NCBI GenBank assembly: GCA_963843285.1
Contig: CAWJJO010000002.1
Location: forward strand, 186,001-250,000
From: CAZDDB01 sp963843285
Lineage (GTDB): Bacteria > Acidobacteriota > HRBIN11 > JAKEFK01
Direction: 5' to 3'
DNA: 64,000 nt
Notes under the pieces: generated by a model
What the model was told of the DNA's origin: nothing
The model's input: the letters and a program-made list of their open reading frames with translations, nothing else
The model's database searches: none
Shown: positions 26,336-34,398 of the stretch, in pieces
Position numbering within the stretch: position 1 is the stretch's first letter
How the letters are laid out: every line of letters begins with the position of its first letter
Made by a program: the position numbers and the translations under genes

Positions 26336-28150
26336 ATGAAAAAAGCGATCAAACGGATCGTGCTCGTACTGGTGCTTGCCGGCGCTTTCTGGATCGGCAA
26401 TCTCCTGTGGTTTCGTCCCTTTAGCATCAATCATTTCTACGAAAAGATCTTCATTGAATTTGCGCTCAAGAATCCTGAACTGCTGAGCAGTCTGCGAATT
26501 CTGGAGCCCATCGGCCTGGATTTCCACAACAAGAAACTGAATGATGGGTCCGACGCATTTGCGCACGAGATGAATGCGCTGATCCGAAAGGATCTGGAGC
26601 AACTGCGGCAGTACGATCGGGCAACCCTCTCCGACAGTCAAAAGCTTTCGTATGACATTCTCAAATGGTATCTTGCCAACGTTGTGGAAGGTGAGAAATA
26701 CATGTACCACAACTATCCATTGAATCAGTTAGCGGGGTTTCAAAGTGAATTGCCTTCCTTTATGGCCTCCATTCACTACATCGGCAAGAAGAAAGACGCA
26801 GAAAATTACATTCAAAGACTATCAAAGTTTGGCATTCGATTTGATCAAGAGATGGAAGGCTTACGAATCAGAGAGCAGAAGAACATCATTCCACCGAGAT
26901 TTGTGATCGAAAAGGTGTTAACTCAAATGCGCGCGTTTGCCGCTCAACCACCGAGAGAGAATATCTTGTTCACATCGTTTCAGGAGCGGGTAAGCAAGCT
27001 TACGAATATCGGTGATTCTGAAAAAGAGAATTTGTACAAGCAGACAGAAAGCGAAATCAGCAATACGGTGTATCCTGCATATCAAAAGTTGATTCAATAT
27101 TTCGAAGGGCTTCACGCCAAAGCGACTACCGATGACGGGGTCTGGAAACTACCGGACGGTCCGGCTTTTTATGCGTATGTGCTTGAGTCGCAAACCACGA
27201 CCAAGATTCCTGCGGAGCAGGTTCACCAGCTTGGATTGCAGGAGGTTCAGCGTGTTCAAGCTGAGATGAGATCGATTCTGGATAGTCTGGGTCTGACCGG
27301 AAAGACTCTCTCTGAGCATTTGAAGGATCTGCGGGAAGATCCGCGATTTCAGTACCCCGACAACGATGAAGGCCGCAAACAGTGTCTGCAGGATTATCAA
27401 AAAATACTGGATGAAGTGAATCGCGGGATTACTAAGGTTTTTGATATCCGGCCCGCTGCGGGAGTGAAGGTGGAACGAGTGCCGGAATTCAGAGAGGCTA
27501 CCTCGTCGGGTGCGTATTATCAAAATCCTTCCCTGGATGGCGCGCGTCCTGGTATCTTTTTCGCCAATTTGCGGGACATGAAGGAGATTCCCAAATGGGG
27601 TATGCGCACACTGGCATACCATGAGGGAATTCCGGGCCATCATTTTCAGCTGGCAATACAACAGGAGATAAAAGGCGTTCCCATGTTTCGCAAGGTGATT
27701 CCTTTCACAGCGTATGTGGAAGGCTGGGCATTGTATGCGGAACGACTGGCATGGGAGGAAGGATTTGAACAAGATCCGTACAGCAATTTGGGACGGCTGC
27801 AGGATGAAGTTCTGCGAGCCGCCCGGCTTGTGGTAGATACTGGAATTCACTGGAAACATTGGACCCGTGAAGAGGCAATTCAGTACATGAGGGACAGCAC
27901 GGGCATGGCGGAGCTTGAGATTACTGCGGAAGTGGAGCGGTATATCGTGAACCCGGGTCAGGCCTGCGCTTACAAGGTCGGTCAGCTGAAAATTCTGGAA
28001 CTTCGCGACAAAGCGAAGCGCGAGCTTGGGTCGAAGTTCAACATCAAAGATTTCCATGATGTGGTGCTCCAAAACGGCGCAATGCCGCTGCAAATCCTGG
28101 AGCAACAGGTCGATCGCTACATTCAGACAAAGAACAGTGTTGTAAAGTGA
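26336..28150 (+). CDS. DUF885 domain protein (putative metallopeptidase), membrane-anchored
   Basis: A 604-residue protein with an N-terminal hydrophobic anchor or signal (IVLVLVLAGAFWIGNLLWF) and a large DUF885 domain. The gluzincin-like zinc motif HEGIPGHHFQ is at about residue 430, followed by YVEGWALYAERLAWEEGFE and a C-terminal PGQACAYKVGQLKILELR, all family hallmarks. It is probably a periplasmic peptidase-like enzyme. A close upstream -10-like TATAAT at about 26320 could promote it, although the gap to the GntR gene is only 21 bp. Confidence 0.9.
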   Translation: MKKAIKRIVLVLVLAGAFWIGNLLWFRPFSINHFYEKIFIEFALKNPELLSSLRILEPIGLDFHNKKLNDGSDAFAHEMNALIRKDLEQLRQYDRATLSDSQKLSYDILKWYLANVVEGEKYMYHNYPLNQLAGFQSELPSFMASIHYIGKKKDAENYIQRLSKFGIRFDQEMEGLRIREQKNIIPPRFVIEKVLTQMRAFAAQPPRENILFTSFQERVSKLTNIGDSEKENLYKQTESEISNTVYPAYQKLIQYFEGLHAKATTDDGVWKLPDGPAFYAYVLESQTTTKIPAEQVHQLGLQEVQRVQAEMRSILDSLGLTGKTLSEHLKDLREDPRFQYPDNDEGRKQCLQDYQKILDEVNRGITKVFDIRPAAGVKVERVPEFREATSSGAYYQNPSLDGARPGIFFANLRDMKEIPKWGMRTLAYHEGIPGHHFQLAIQQEIKGVPMFRKVIPFTAYVEGWALYAERLAWEEGFEQDPYSNLGRLQDEVLRAARLVVDTGIHWKHWTREEAIQYMRDSTGMAELEITAEVERYIVNPGQACAYKVGQLKILELRDKAKRELGSKFNIKDFHDVVLQNGAMPLQILEQQVDRYIQTKNSVVK

Positions 28151-28170
28151 TTCCTCCCCGTTCCAGTACT

Positions 28171-28247
28171 TGTTTGGAGGCAGCGGGCGTCCCTGCCCGC
28201 TTGAACTTAATCACACTTGTTGCGGGCACGGAGGCCCGGAGACTCCA
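28171..28247. repeat. Family-A palindromic repeat, copy 1
   Basis: A 77-bp double hairpin begins TTTGGAGG, contains GCGGGCGTCCCTGCCCGC, then TTGCGGGCACGGAGGCCCG, and ends GACTCC. Copies 2-4 lie at 34303, 48984 and 56518. It sits between the DUF885 gene and the oxygenase gene. Confidence 0.8.
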
Positions 28248-28363
28248 CATCGAACCCTTCCTCTTACAGACCCGTCACGAATTTGAAAGCAAGAATCGGA
28301 GTGCGGGAAAATACAATCGTTGTTAGATTGGATTTTTGATGCGATCGTTGAAGGAAGAATGTT

Positions 28364-29077
28364 ATGTCCAATAGTGTCGCGGAGCGCGTAAACACAATCG
28401 ATTGGGAACGCGTGACACAGGATCTGAACGAGCAAGGCAGCGCCATAATCGAAGGTCTTCTTTTCCCAGACGAATGCCAATCGATAGCCGGCCTATACCC
28501 GATGGAGGACATTTTCCGCAGTCGTATCGTGATGGCGCGGCATGGTTTCGGGAGTGGAGAATACAAGTATTTCAATTATCCCCTTCCGGATCTGATTGCG
28601 AAACTTCGAACGACAGTCTATCCGCATGTTGTTCCGATCGCCAATGGCTGGAACAACGCAATGGGTATTGATGTCAGCTATCCGGAGAAGCAGGCTGACT
28701 TTCTTGATCGTTGCCATCGAGCGGGGCAGGTCAGGCCGACACCGCTTTTACTCCAGTATGGAATGGACGACTATAATTGCCTGCATCAGGACCTCTATGG
28801 CGAGCATGTTTTTCCGCTCCAGCTCGCGATTCTGTTGTCTGAACCGGACAAAGACTTCACGGGCGGCGAATTTGTGATGACAGAGCAACGTCCGCGTATG
28901 CAGTCGCGCGCGATCGTAGTGCCGCTTCGCCAGGGTGATGGTGTGATCTTCGCAGTTCATCATCGCCCCGTGCAAGGAACGCGTGGCGTGTATCGTGTCA
29001 ATCTTCGGCATGGTGTAAGCCGCATCAGATCGGGACATCGTCATACGCTGGGCATCATCTTCCATGACGCGCGATGA
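28364..29077 (+). CDS. 2OG-Fe(II) oxygenase (Oxygenase-NA type)
   Basis: A 237-residue non-haem iron dioxygenase related to prolyl-hydroxylase-like proteins (PF09859 group). The Fe(II) ligands are in CLHQDLYGEH, where His and Asp are spaced H-x-D, and a distal His in FAVHHRPVQGTRGVYRVN together with the 2OG-binding Arg. The core strand LAILLSEPDKDFTGGEFVMT is characteristic. It has a normal length and clean frame. The target is unknown, perhaps a protein side chain or small molecule. Confidence 0.87.
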   Translation: MSNSVAERVNTIDWERVTQDLNEQGSAIIEGLLFPDECQSIAGLYPMEDIFRSRIVMARHGFGSGEYKYFNYPLPDLIAKLRTTVYPHVVPIANGWNNAMGIDVSYPEKQADFLDRCHRAGQVRPTPLLLQYGMDDYNCLHQDLYGEHVFPLQLAILLSEPDKDFTGGEFVMTEQRPRMQSRAIVVPLRQGDGVIFAVHHRPVQGTRGVYRVNLRHGVSRIRSGHRHTLGIIFHDAR

Positions 29078-29092
29078 GTGATCTGAATCAAG

Positions 29093-29825
29093 TTACTGTG
29101 TTCTAAAGGCGCCTTCCGAAATTGTCTGATTTCCGTTTGCTTCGATTGCCAGTACTTCAAATACGTATTTTGTGTCCGGTTCAAGAAACTCCGGCGAAAC
29201 CGTTACGCTCGTGACGCTACCTGGAACGAAAACATCAAAATTACGCTGGGGTTTTCCTCCTTCGACGATCACCTCGTAGCGAATGATCTCAACTCGCAGG
29301 AGTTACTACAGGATCCCAACTGATCACCGTATTTTGAGGATCCACAACGTCTTTTTTCTTGGGGCCGTTCACAGAGGGACCGTCTGGAATCAGGTGACTG
29401 AAGGGGACCTTGCTCACCAGCGTATCGCCCGCGATGGTTTTGCCGATGATTTTGTACTCTCCTTCAGGAAATAATGCGAGAAAATCCTGAAGCGGAAGAT
29501 CTTCCAGTGCTGGTTCTACGCTCTCAAAAAAGAGCTCTGTCATGCCGAGCTTCCTCAGCTTTCCTCGACCATCCACCTCGAAAATGAGATTTCCATTCGG
29601 GTCAATGATATCAATGGTCTTCCAGTCCTCTGCATCCAGAAACAGTTGAACCCCTGCATCCTGGGCTGTTGCGTTAAATTCGATAATCAGTCTCGCTTCC
29701 TTAAAGGGAACCTTGGCGTCGGTTCCGGAATCATTAGCTGAAAGTCCGGCTACAAATGCCAGGCTTGCAATCCAAATGATTGTTGTGATCAGCAATCTTG
29801 TAATGTTCGGTCTTGTCTCTCTCAT
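29093..29825 (-). pseudogene. Secreted protein with C-terminal FN3 domain, one frameshift
   Basis: The ATG at 29825 starts a signal peptide (ITTIIWIASLAFVAGLSA) and about 150 residues of beta-rich sequence up to VISWDPVVTPA. The FN3-type domain then continues only in another frame, as VEIIRYEVIVEGGKPQ, VSPEFLEPDTKYVFEVLAIE and ANGNQTISEGAFRTQ, to the stop at 29093. One missing base near 29297 accounts for it. It is the last damaged gene seen going rightward. The role of the intact protein is unknown. Confidence 0.7.
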
Positions 29826-30018
29826 CTCGTTCCTCCACTATAGTTCTGTCTATTGAAAGTATGAGATGAGATCATTGCTCGCAAATTTCACAATCATTAC
29901 ACTTTTGAAAGGTGAAATTGGAATCGTGGCCAATTCGGATTTGGCTCGACGGTCCAAATACGCTCTGGTATACTTTGCAGGATGCACGGGTTGAAGCTTG
30001 TGGCGTTCGAGGTTTCAT

Positions 30019-30300
30019 ATGATTGTTGAAGTGCGCGATATGCGCGATGATTCGTTCCGAATTATTTTCCCGCAGTATTCCCGCTGGCTCGAGATCGGGG
30101 CAAACGAGATGTATTCGCTGCCCTGTTACGGCATGGACGAGTTCAAAAAGATGATGGGAAACAAGATCCGTCCGCTCGCCGAGGACGATTTCAAAAAATA
30201 TTTGCAGGGCCTCCCCGATGAGGAGCTGATCGCGCTGCGGGATGCGATGGCCCGGAACATAGCGCCCGGGAACCTTCAGATTTATCCAGAGGGAAAGTAG
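30019..30300 (+). CDS. Small acidic protein of unknown function
   Basis: A 93-residue soluble protein. The start at 30019 follows a GAGG box and begins IVEVRDMRDDSFRIIFPQYS. The C-terminal half is helical (FKKYLQGLPDEELIALRDAM). I recognise no family. It lies upstream of the RRM gene on the same strand, but a separate promoter-like sequence intervenes. Confidence 0.6.
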   Translation: MIVEVRDMRDDSFRIIFPQYSRWLEIGANEMYSLPCYGMDEFKKMMGNKIRPLAEDDFKKYLQGLPDEELIALRDAMARNIAPGNLQIYPEGK

Positions 30301-30314
30301 GCGAAAAAGGGGTC

Positions 30315-30342
30315 TTGCAATCCCGTTCGTTTCGCATATGAT
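30315..30342 (+). promoter_or_regulatory. Sigma-70-like promoter for the RRM gene
   Basis: TTGCAA at 30315-30320 and TATGAT at 30337-30342 are spaced by 16 bp. Transcription from here would leave an untranslated leader of about 170 nt before the RRM start codon, reminiscent of cold-shock leaders. Confidence 0.45.
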
Positions 30343-30519
30343 GTAGGGGATTGTTCGAGTTCTGTTTGTGTTAGTGAACGCTTCAACTTCAAGTCCTGAA
30401 AAGACCTGCTCTCGTTGCTTCCGCTTTTTCGAAATCTGCCTCTCGGTTTTCTGTGAAATGGCCGGTTCGTTCGCGGCAGTCTGTGCAAGGCCCTTTCAGA
30501 AATAAATTGTGGAGAAACA

Positions 30520-30846
30520 ATGCAAAAGAAACTGTTTGTAGGCGGATTGCCCTACAGTGTCCAGCAAGATGAAGTTCAAACGCTTTTTGCGCAGTACGGC
30601 GAAGTAGTTTCGGCGACCATTGTGCGCGACAAATTTACAAATCAATCGCGCGGGTTTGGATTTGTGGAAATGGCCACAGAGGAACAGGCTGCCGAAGCGA
30701 TCAAATCGCTGAACGGAACGCAGCTTGGCGGCCGGACGATCGTTGTCAACGAATCGCGTCCGCAGGAAAAGAAGAGTTTTGGTGGTGGTGACCGGGGTGG
30801 CGATCGCGATCGTCGTCCCAGACCGGATCGTAGGGGACCGCGCTAA
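30520..30846 (+). CDS. RNA-binding protein with single RRM domain
   Basis: A 108-residue bacterial RRM protein. RNP2 is KLFVGGLPY at residues 4-12 and RNP1 is RGFGFVEM near 48-55. An Arg/Gly/Asp-rich tail (GGGDRGGDRDRRPRPDRRGP) follows from residue about 88. Such proteins bind single-stranded RNA and are often cold-induced. A GGAG ribosome site precedes the ATG and the leader is unusually long. The gene is convergent with ispH. Confidence 0.93.
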   Translation: MQKKLFVGGLPYSVQQDEVQTLFAQYGEVVSATIVRDKFTNQSRGFGFVEMATEEQAAEAIKSLNGTQLGGRTIVVNESRPQEKKSFGGGDRGGDRDRRPRPDRRGPR

Positions 30847-30906
30847 AACGAGGGATGAAGTTGGGAGGATGAAGGATGAAATCTTTCCGCGGAACCTGTT
30901 CGGCCT

Positions 30907-31854
30907 TTAGTTCCTGGGTGCTGTAACTTTTTCCAGTTCTGATGGAAGGGCGAAGTGTACATTTTCGGGAACGCTTTCCAGGATCTGTACTTCTGTAAAT
31001 CCCCGGCTGCGTAGATATTCGACTAGCTGCGCAACGAGTGTTTCGGGTGTGGAAGCGCCTGCAGTGATTCCAATACTGCCAGCAGTCTGCAGCCATGCGG
31101 GATCGATCGAAGTTAGATCGCTGATGAGATAGGCCTGCGTTCCCCTCTTTTGTGCAACTTCTACCAGTCTGTTTGAGTTGGAACTATTCGACGATCCGAT
31201 GACCAGCACTACATCCGTTCGGACCGCCATTTGCTGAACGGCCAGCTGGCGGTTCTGGGTGGCATAACAGATATCGTCTACGTTCGGACCTTCAATTCCT
31301 GGAAAACGTTTCCGGAGGCGCGCTATGATGCCGCGTGTGTCGTCGAGACTCAACGTTGTTTGCGTCAGATAAGCGATCTTTCTTCCTTCAGGAATTTCCA
31401 GCCGGTCTGCTTCTTCTTCCGTGCCGATCACCACAATGTTTTCCGGCGCTTCACCCATTGTGCCGATGACTTCTTCATGATCTCGGTGTCCGATCAAAAT
31501 GATGACGTAACCTTCCTTCTTATAGCGAATCGCTTCGAGATGAACTTTGGTGACGAGTGGACAGGTGGCGTCGATCGCTTTCAGCCCGCGTGACAGCGCG
31601 CGTTGGCGCACCTCGGGCGAAATGCCGTGAGCGCTGAAAATCACGCGGCTTCCGGACGGCACGTCATCCAGATTGGGCACAAAACGAGCGCCTTTTCCGC
31701 GCAATTCATCCACAACGAACCGGTTGTGAACGATTTCGTTCAGCACATAAACCGGCGCGCCATATGCTTCGAGAGCCAGATTCACAACGTCAATGGCACG
31801 CACTACGCCCGCACAAAATCCGCGAGGACTGGCAAGAATGATTCTTTTTCCCAT
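30907..31854 (-). CDS. ispH: 4-hydroxy-3-methylbut-2-enyl diphosphate reductase
   Basis: The last enzyme of the MEP isoprenoid pathway, forming IPP and DMAPP with a [4Fe-4S] cluster. From the ATG at 31854 the protein has 315 residues. The cluster ligands are Cys14 (GFCAGV), Cys98 (DATCPLV) and Cys196 (DDICYATQNRQ). Substrate residues include His43 (EIVHNRFVV), His76 (FSAHGIS) and the GHRDHEEVIGT loop. All are present. A possible TTG start four codons upstream was not preferred. It lies 14 bp downstream of an MFS gene and is probably co-transcribed with it. Confidence 0.95.
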   Translation of the reverse strand: MGKRIILASPRGFCAGVVRAIDVVNLALEAYGAPVYVLNEIVHNRFVVDELRGKGARFVPNLDDVPSGSRVIFSAHGISPEVRQRALSRGLKAIDATCPLVTKVHLEAIRYKKEGYVIILIGHRDHEEVIGTMGEAPENIVVIGTEEEADRLEIPEGRKIAYLTQTTLSLDDTRGIIARLRKRFPGIEGPNVDDICYATQNRQLAVQQMAVRTDVVLVIGSSNSSNSNRLVEVAQKRGTQAYLISDLTSIDPAWLQTAGSIGITAGASTPETLVAQLVEYLRSRGFTEVQILESVPENVHFALPSELEKVTAPRN

Positions 31855-31868
31855 GATGGAACCCAATA

Positions 31869-33164
31869 TTATACGTTCCCCTGAACAGCCGCACCACTGT
31901 AAGCCCGGGCTGCCGCGATTCCTTTTTTCTCATTAATAAACAATAAACCGATCATTCCAACCAGAAAGAACAAGCCGGTTACCAGGATGGCAGTACGCTG
32001 TGAACCGGTGCGGCTGGACAAAGTGCCGAACACCGCCGGGCCAATCGCTGTCGAAAGCTTCCAGAATAACCCCCAGAACCCGAAAAATTCCGCCGTCTTT
32101 TCCATTGGTGAAAACAGACCGACCATGGCACGTGCTGCCGATTGACTGGATCCAAGTCCCAAACCTGCAAGATTGCCTACAACAAAGAACGCATTTCGTC
32201 CGGTTGCAAGATAGGCCCCTGCGATCACAAGCAGCCAGAGACTGAGCGTGATATAAATCGTGTTTTTTGCCCCGATTCTGTCCTGGATCAGACCAAAAAA
32301 GAAAGCTCCCAGTGAGGAGGAAACTTGCGTAATCAAGAAAAACCAGATGAGCTCATTTGCGCTGAGTCCAATCGTTTTATCCGCATATATGGATGCAAAC
32401 ACTACGACTGTGGTTACACCGCAATTGTAAACGCCAAAGATAATCAGAAACTTAAACAGTTCGCTAAACTGACGGATTTGTACAAACGTTTCCCGGATTC
32501 TGCGAATTCCGACCGTGACATACGTTTCTCCTTCCGGCAGGGTGCTTGCCGCCTTTCGTTCCTTTACCCACAAAAATGTGGGAATCCCGGCAATCAGAAA
32601 AAACAGAGCGACAACCAGATTTGTCATACGGAGGTTGGAGGCATTCTCCATGACAAATCCACCCTTGAGAAAGGGCAGGCAAAAAAGAAGGGAGGCAAGT
32701 CCCCCCATATAGCCAAGTGACCAGCCGAATCCGGAAATCTTTCCCATGTCTTCCGGTCGCGCGATCTCCGGTAAGAAGCTCGCAATCAAATTCTCTCCGC
32801 TGGAGAATCCGAAATTGGCGATGATAAAAAAGAAAAGAGCAAGCCAGACCTGACCCGGTTTGACAAACGTAAGCAACGCTGTAAAGACGATACACGTTAG
32901 GTATGTTGTAAATAGAAACTTTTTTTTGTTTGCGGAAAAATCAGCGATCGCTCCAACCAGAGGCGCTGTTGTCAGAACAAACAACTGCGAAATAAAGTTA
33001 CCCATTCCCCAGAGCTGATCTCCGTTTGCCGCTCCTCCAGCCACGATCTTCGTGAAGTAAACGCTGAAAATGACGGTTATGATAATCGTAGTGAATGATG
33101 AATTTGCGAAATCAAACATGCACCACGACAGAATCTCTTTCTTGTTCTTGATGTGATTTAACAC
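31869..33164 (-). CDS. MFS transporter, UMF1/Atg22-like
   Basis: A 431-residue carrier with 12 predicted membrane helices. The opening WCMFDFANSSFTTIIITVIF is the signature of the Atg22-like/UMF1 subfamily, and the loop after helix 2 contains GAIADFSANKKKF. Further landmarks are GFGWSLGYMGGLASLLF and LGSSQSAARAMVGLFSPM. Substrates of the bacterial members are mostly unknown, although fungal Atg22 exports amino acids. It lies directly upstream of ispH. Confidence 0.88.
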   Translation of the reverse strand: MLNHIKNKKEILSWCMFDFANSSFTTIIITVIFSVYFTKIVAGGAANGDQLWGMGNFISQLFVLTTAPLVGAIADFSANKKKFLFTTYLTCIVFTALLTFVKPGQVWLALFFFIIANFGFSSGENLIASFLPEIARPEDMGKISGFGWSLGYMGGLASLLFCLPFLKGGFVMENASNLRMTNLVVALFFLIAGIPTFLWVKERKAASTLPEGETYVTVGIRRIRETFVQIRQFSELFKFLIIFGVYNCGVTTVVVFASIYADKTIGLSANELIWFFLITQVSSSLGAFFFGLIQDRIGAKNTIYITLSLWLLVIAGAYLATGRNAFFVVGNLAGLGLGSSQSAARAMVGLFSPMEKTAEFFGFWGLFWKLSTAIGPAVFGTLSSRTGSQRTAILVTGLFFLVGMIGLLFINEKKGIAAARAYSGAAVQGNV

Positions 33165-33311
33165 GTTTATGTCCCCTCGCGCCGGGCTCTATGAAACCAC
33201 AGATGAACACCGATGAACAGATAACTCTTTAGCGCGGAATCACGGAAGCACGGAAAGGAAGCAACCGCCAAAGTCGCCAAGAGCGCCAGGGCAGCCGCCG
33301 GCCCTTCGGGC

Positions 33312-33410
33312 ACTCTGAAGAAGATTGTGAAAAAACAAAGATGGGGCTTTGTTCACTTGGCGAAGGACCTTCTTCTTTAGGCTTTGTTTTTTCGCAATCT
33401 TTTTCAGAGT
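33312..33410. repeat. Long inverted repeat (29-bp arms)
   Basis: Arms at 33312-33340 (beginning ACTCTGAAGAAGATTGTG) and 33382-33410 (ending CGCAATCTTTTTCAGAGT) pair with two mismatches around a 41-bp centre. Outside them GCCGCCGGCCCTTCGGGC and GACGCCTTCGGCGTCCGGC extend the symmetry imperfectly. The gap 33165-33491 otherwise has no gene. It includes fragments of the CCACAGATGAACAC-type repeat. Confidence 0.7.
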
Positions 33411-33491
33411 AGACGCCTTCGGCGTCCGGCGGCTCATCTCCCCATCCCGTCTATCTCCTAATCCTTTCTTACACCTTCGTGCTCTTCGTGG

Positions 33492-34265
33492 TTAATTCCC
33501 CACGAGCGCGATGATGCGCGCCGGTCCGCCGGTGCCCTTCTCAATCTTCATCGGTAAAGCGATCAGCATGGCTCCCTTCTCCGGCAATTTTTCCAGATTC
33601 GCTACGTTCTCCAATCCGTATACATTTGCTCCGTTGAAAACCTGATGCGCGATAAAATCTGTAGATGTTCCAGGATCCAGACTGGCGGTATCTAATCCAA
33701 CGCCTTTGATTTTTCTGTCTTTCACAAGGAATTCAGCCGACCCTTTTGAAAAAGCGGGGAAGTGAAGATTGGTTGTGTCGCCCGGTTTGTCGTTTCCAAG
33801 ATACTTTTTCTTGTCCGGCCAGAACTTCCCCCAGCCGGTCCGGAGCAGCACAATGGATTCCGCTGGAAGTTTTCCGTTTTTCAATTCCCAATTCGTAATG
33901 TCTTCTACAGTGAGCTGATAGTCTGGATTTTTTGCGCACGCTTCGGACACATCAATGACGAATACAGCGCCCAGAAAACGATCGATCGGAATCTGATCGC
34001 TGCTCCACCCATTTTGGGAAAAATGGATGGGGGCATCCAGATGTGTGCCTCCGTGTTCCGATGCGGAAATATTCGCGCTGGAGTACCAATATCCGGCTTT
34101 GGTCATTCCCCAGTCGACCATATCATGCTGAAATGACTTTGCGGTCGGCCAGTAGATGGTTGCTTCGTTGAAGGGATAGGTGAGATCGATCACTTTCGTT
34201 CCCTGAAAATCTTGTGCCTGCAGGAAAGAAACGAAAAACAAAAGAGCAAGGATCGTGCGGTACAT
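33492..34265 (-). CDS. Cyclase family protein (kynurenine-formamidase-like), exported
   Basis: A 257-residue metal-dependent hydrolase of the cyclase/KynB family. The signal peptide MYRTILALLFFVSFLQAQ shows export. The metal-binding motif HGGTHLDAPIHF has His71, His75 and Asp77. DLTYPFNEATIYWP opens the domain, and VGLDTASLDPGTSTDFIAHQ carries the late conserved residues. The periplasmic location argues against a role in tryptophan degradation, so the substrate is open. A family-A repeat follows the gene on its 5' side. Confidence 0.88.
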   Translation of the reverse strand: MYRTILALLFFVSFLQAQDFQGTKVIDLTYPFNEATIYWPTAKSFQHDMVDWGMTKAGYWYSSANISASEHGGTHLDAPIHFSQNGWSSDQIPIDRFLGAVFVIDVSEACAKNPDYQLTVEDITNWELKNGKLPAESIVLLRTGWGKFWPDKKKYLGNDKPGDTTNLHFPAFSKGSAEFLVKDRKIKGVGLDTASLDPGTSTDFIAHQVFNGANVYGLENVANLEKLPEKGAMLIALPMKIEKGTGGPARIIALVGN

Positions 34266-34302
34266 TGGATTTTCCTCCGCACTTATTCTACATCACACAA
34301 AG

Positions 34303-34383
34303 TTTGGAGCCGGCGGGGCGTCCCTGCCCGCCGTTACCTGATTCTACCTATTTGCGCGGGCACGGAGGCCCGCGGACTCCAAA
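34303..34383. repeat. Family-A palindromic repeat, copy 2
   Basis: It starts TTTGGAG and ends CTCCAAA, so the outer ends are perfect inverted repeats. Inside are GGCGTCCCTGCCCGCC and GCGGGCACGGAGGCCCGCG. It lies between the cyclase-family gene and the M48 gene. Confidence 0.85.
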
Positions 34384-34398
34384 GTGGGAAATGGAGGG

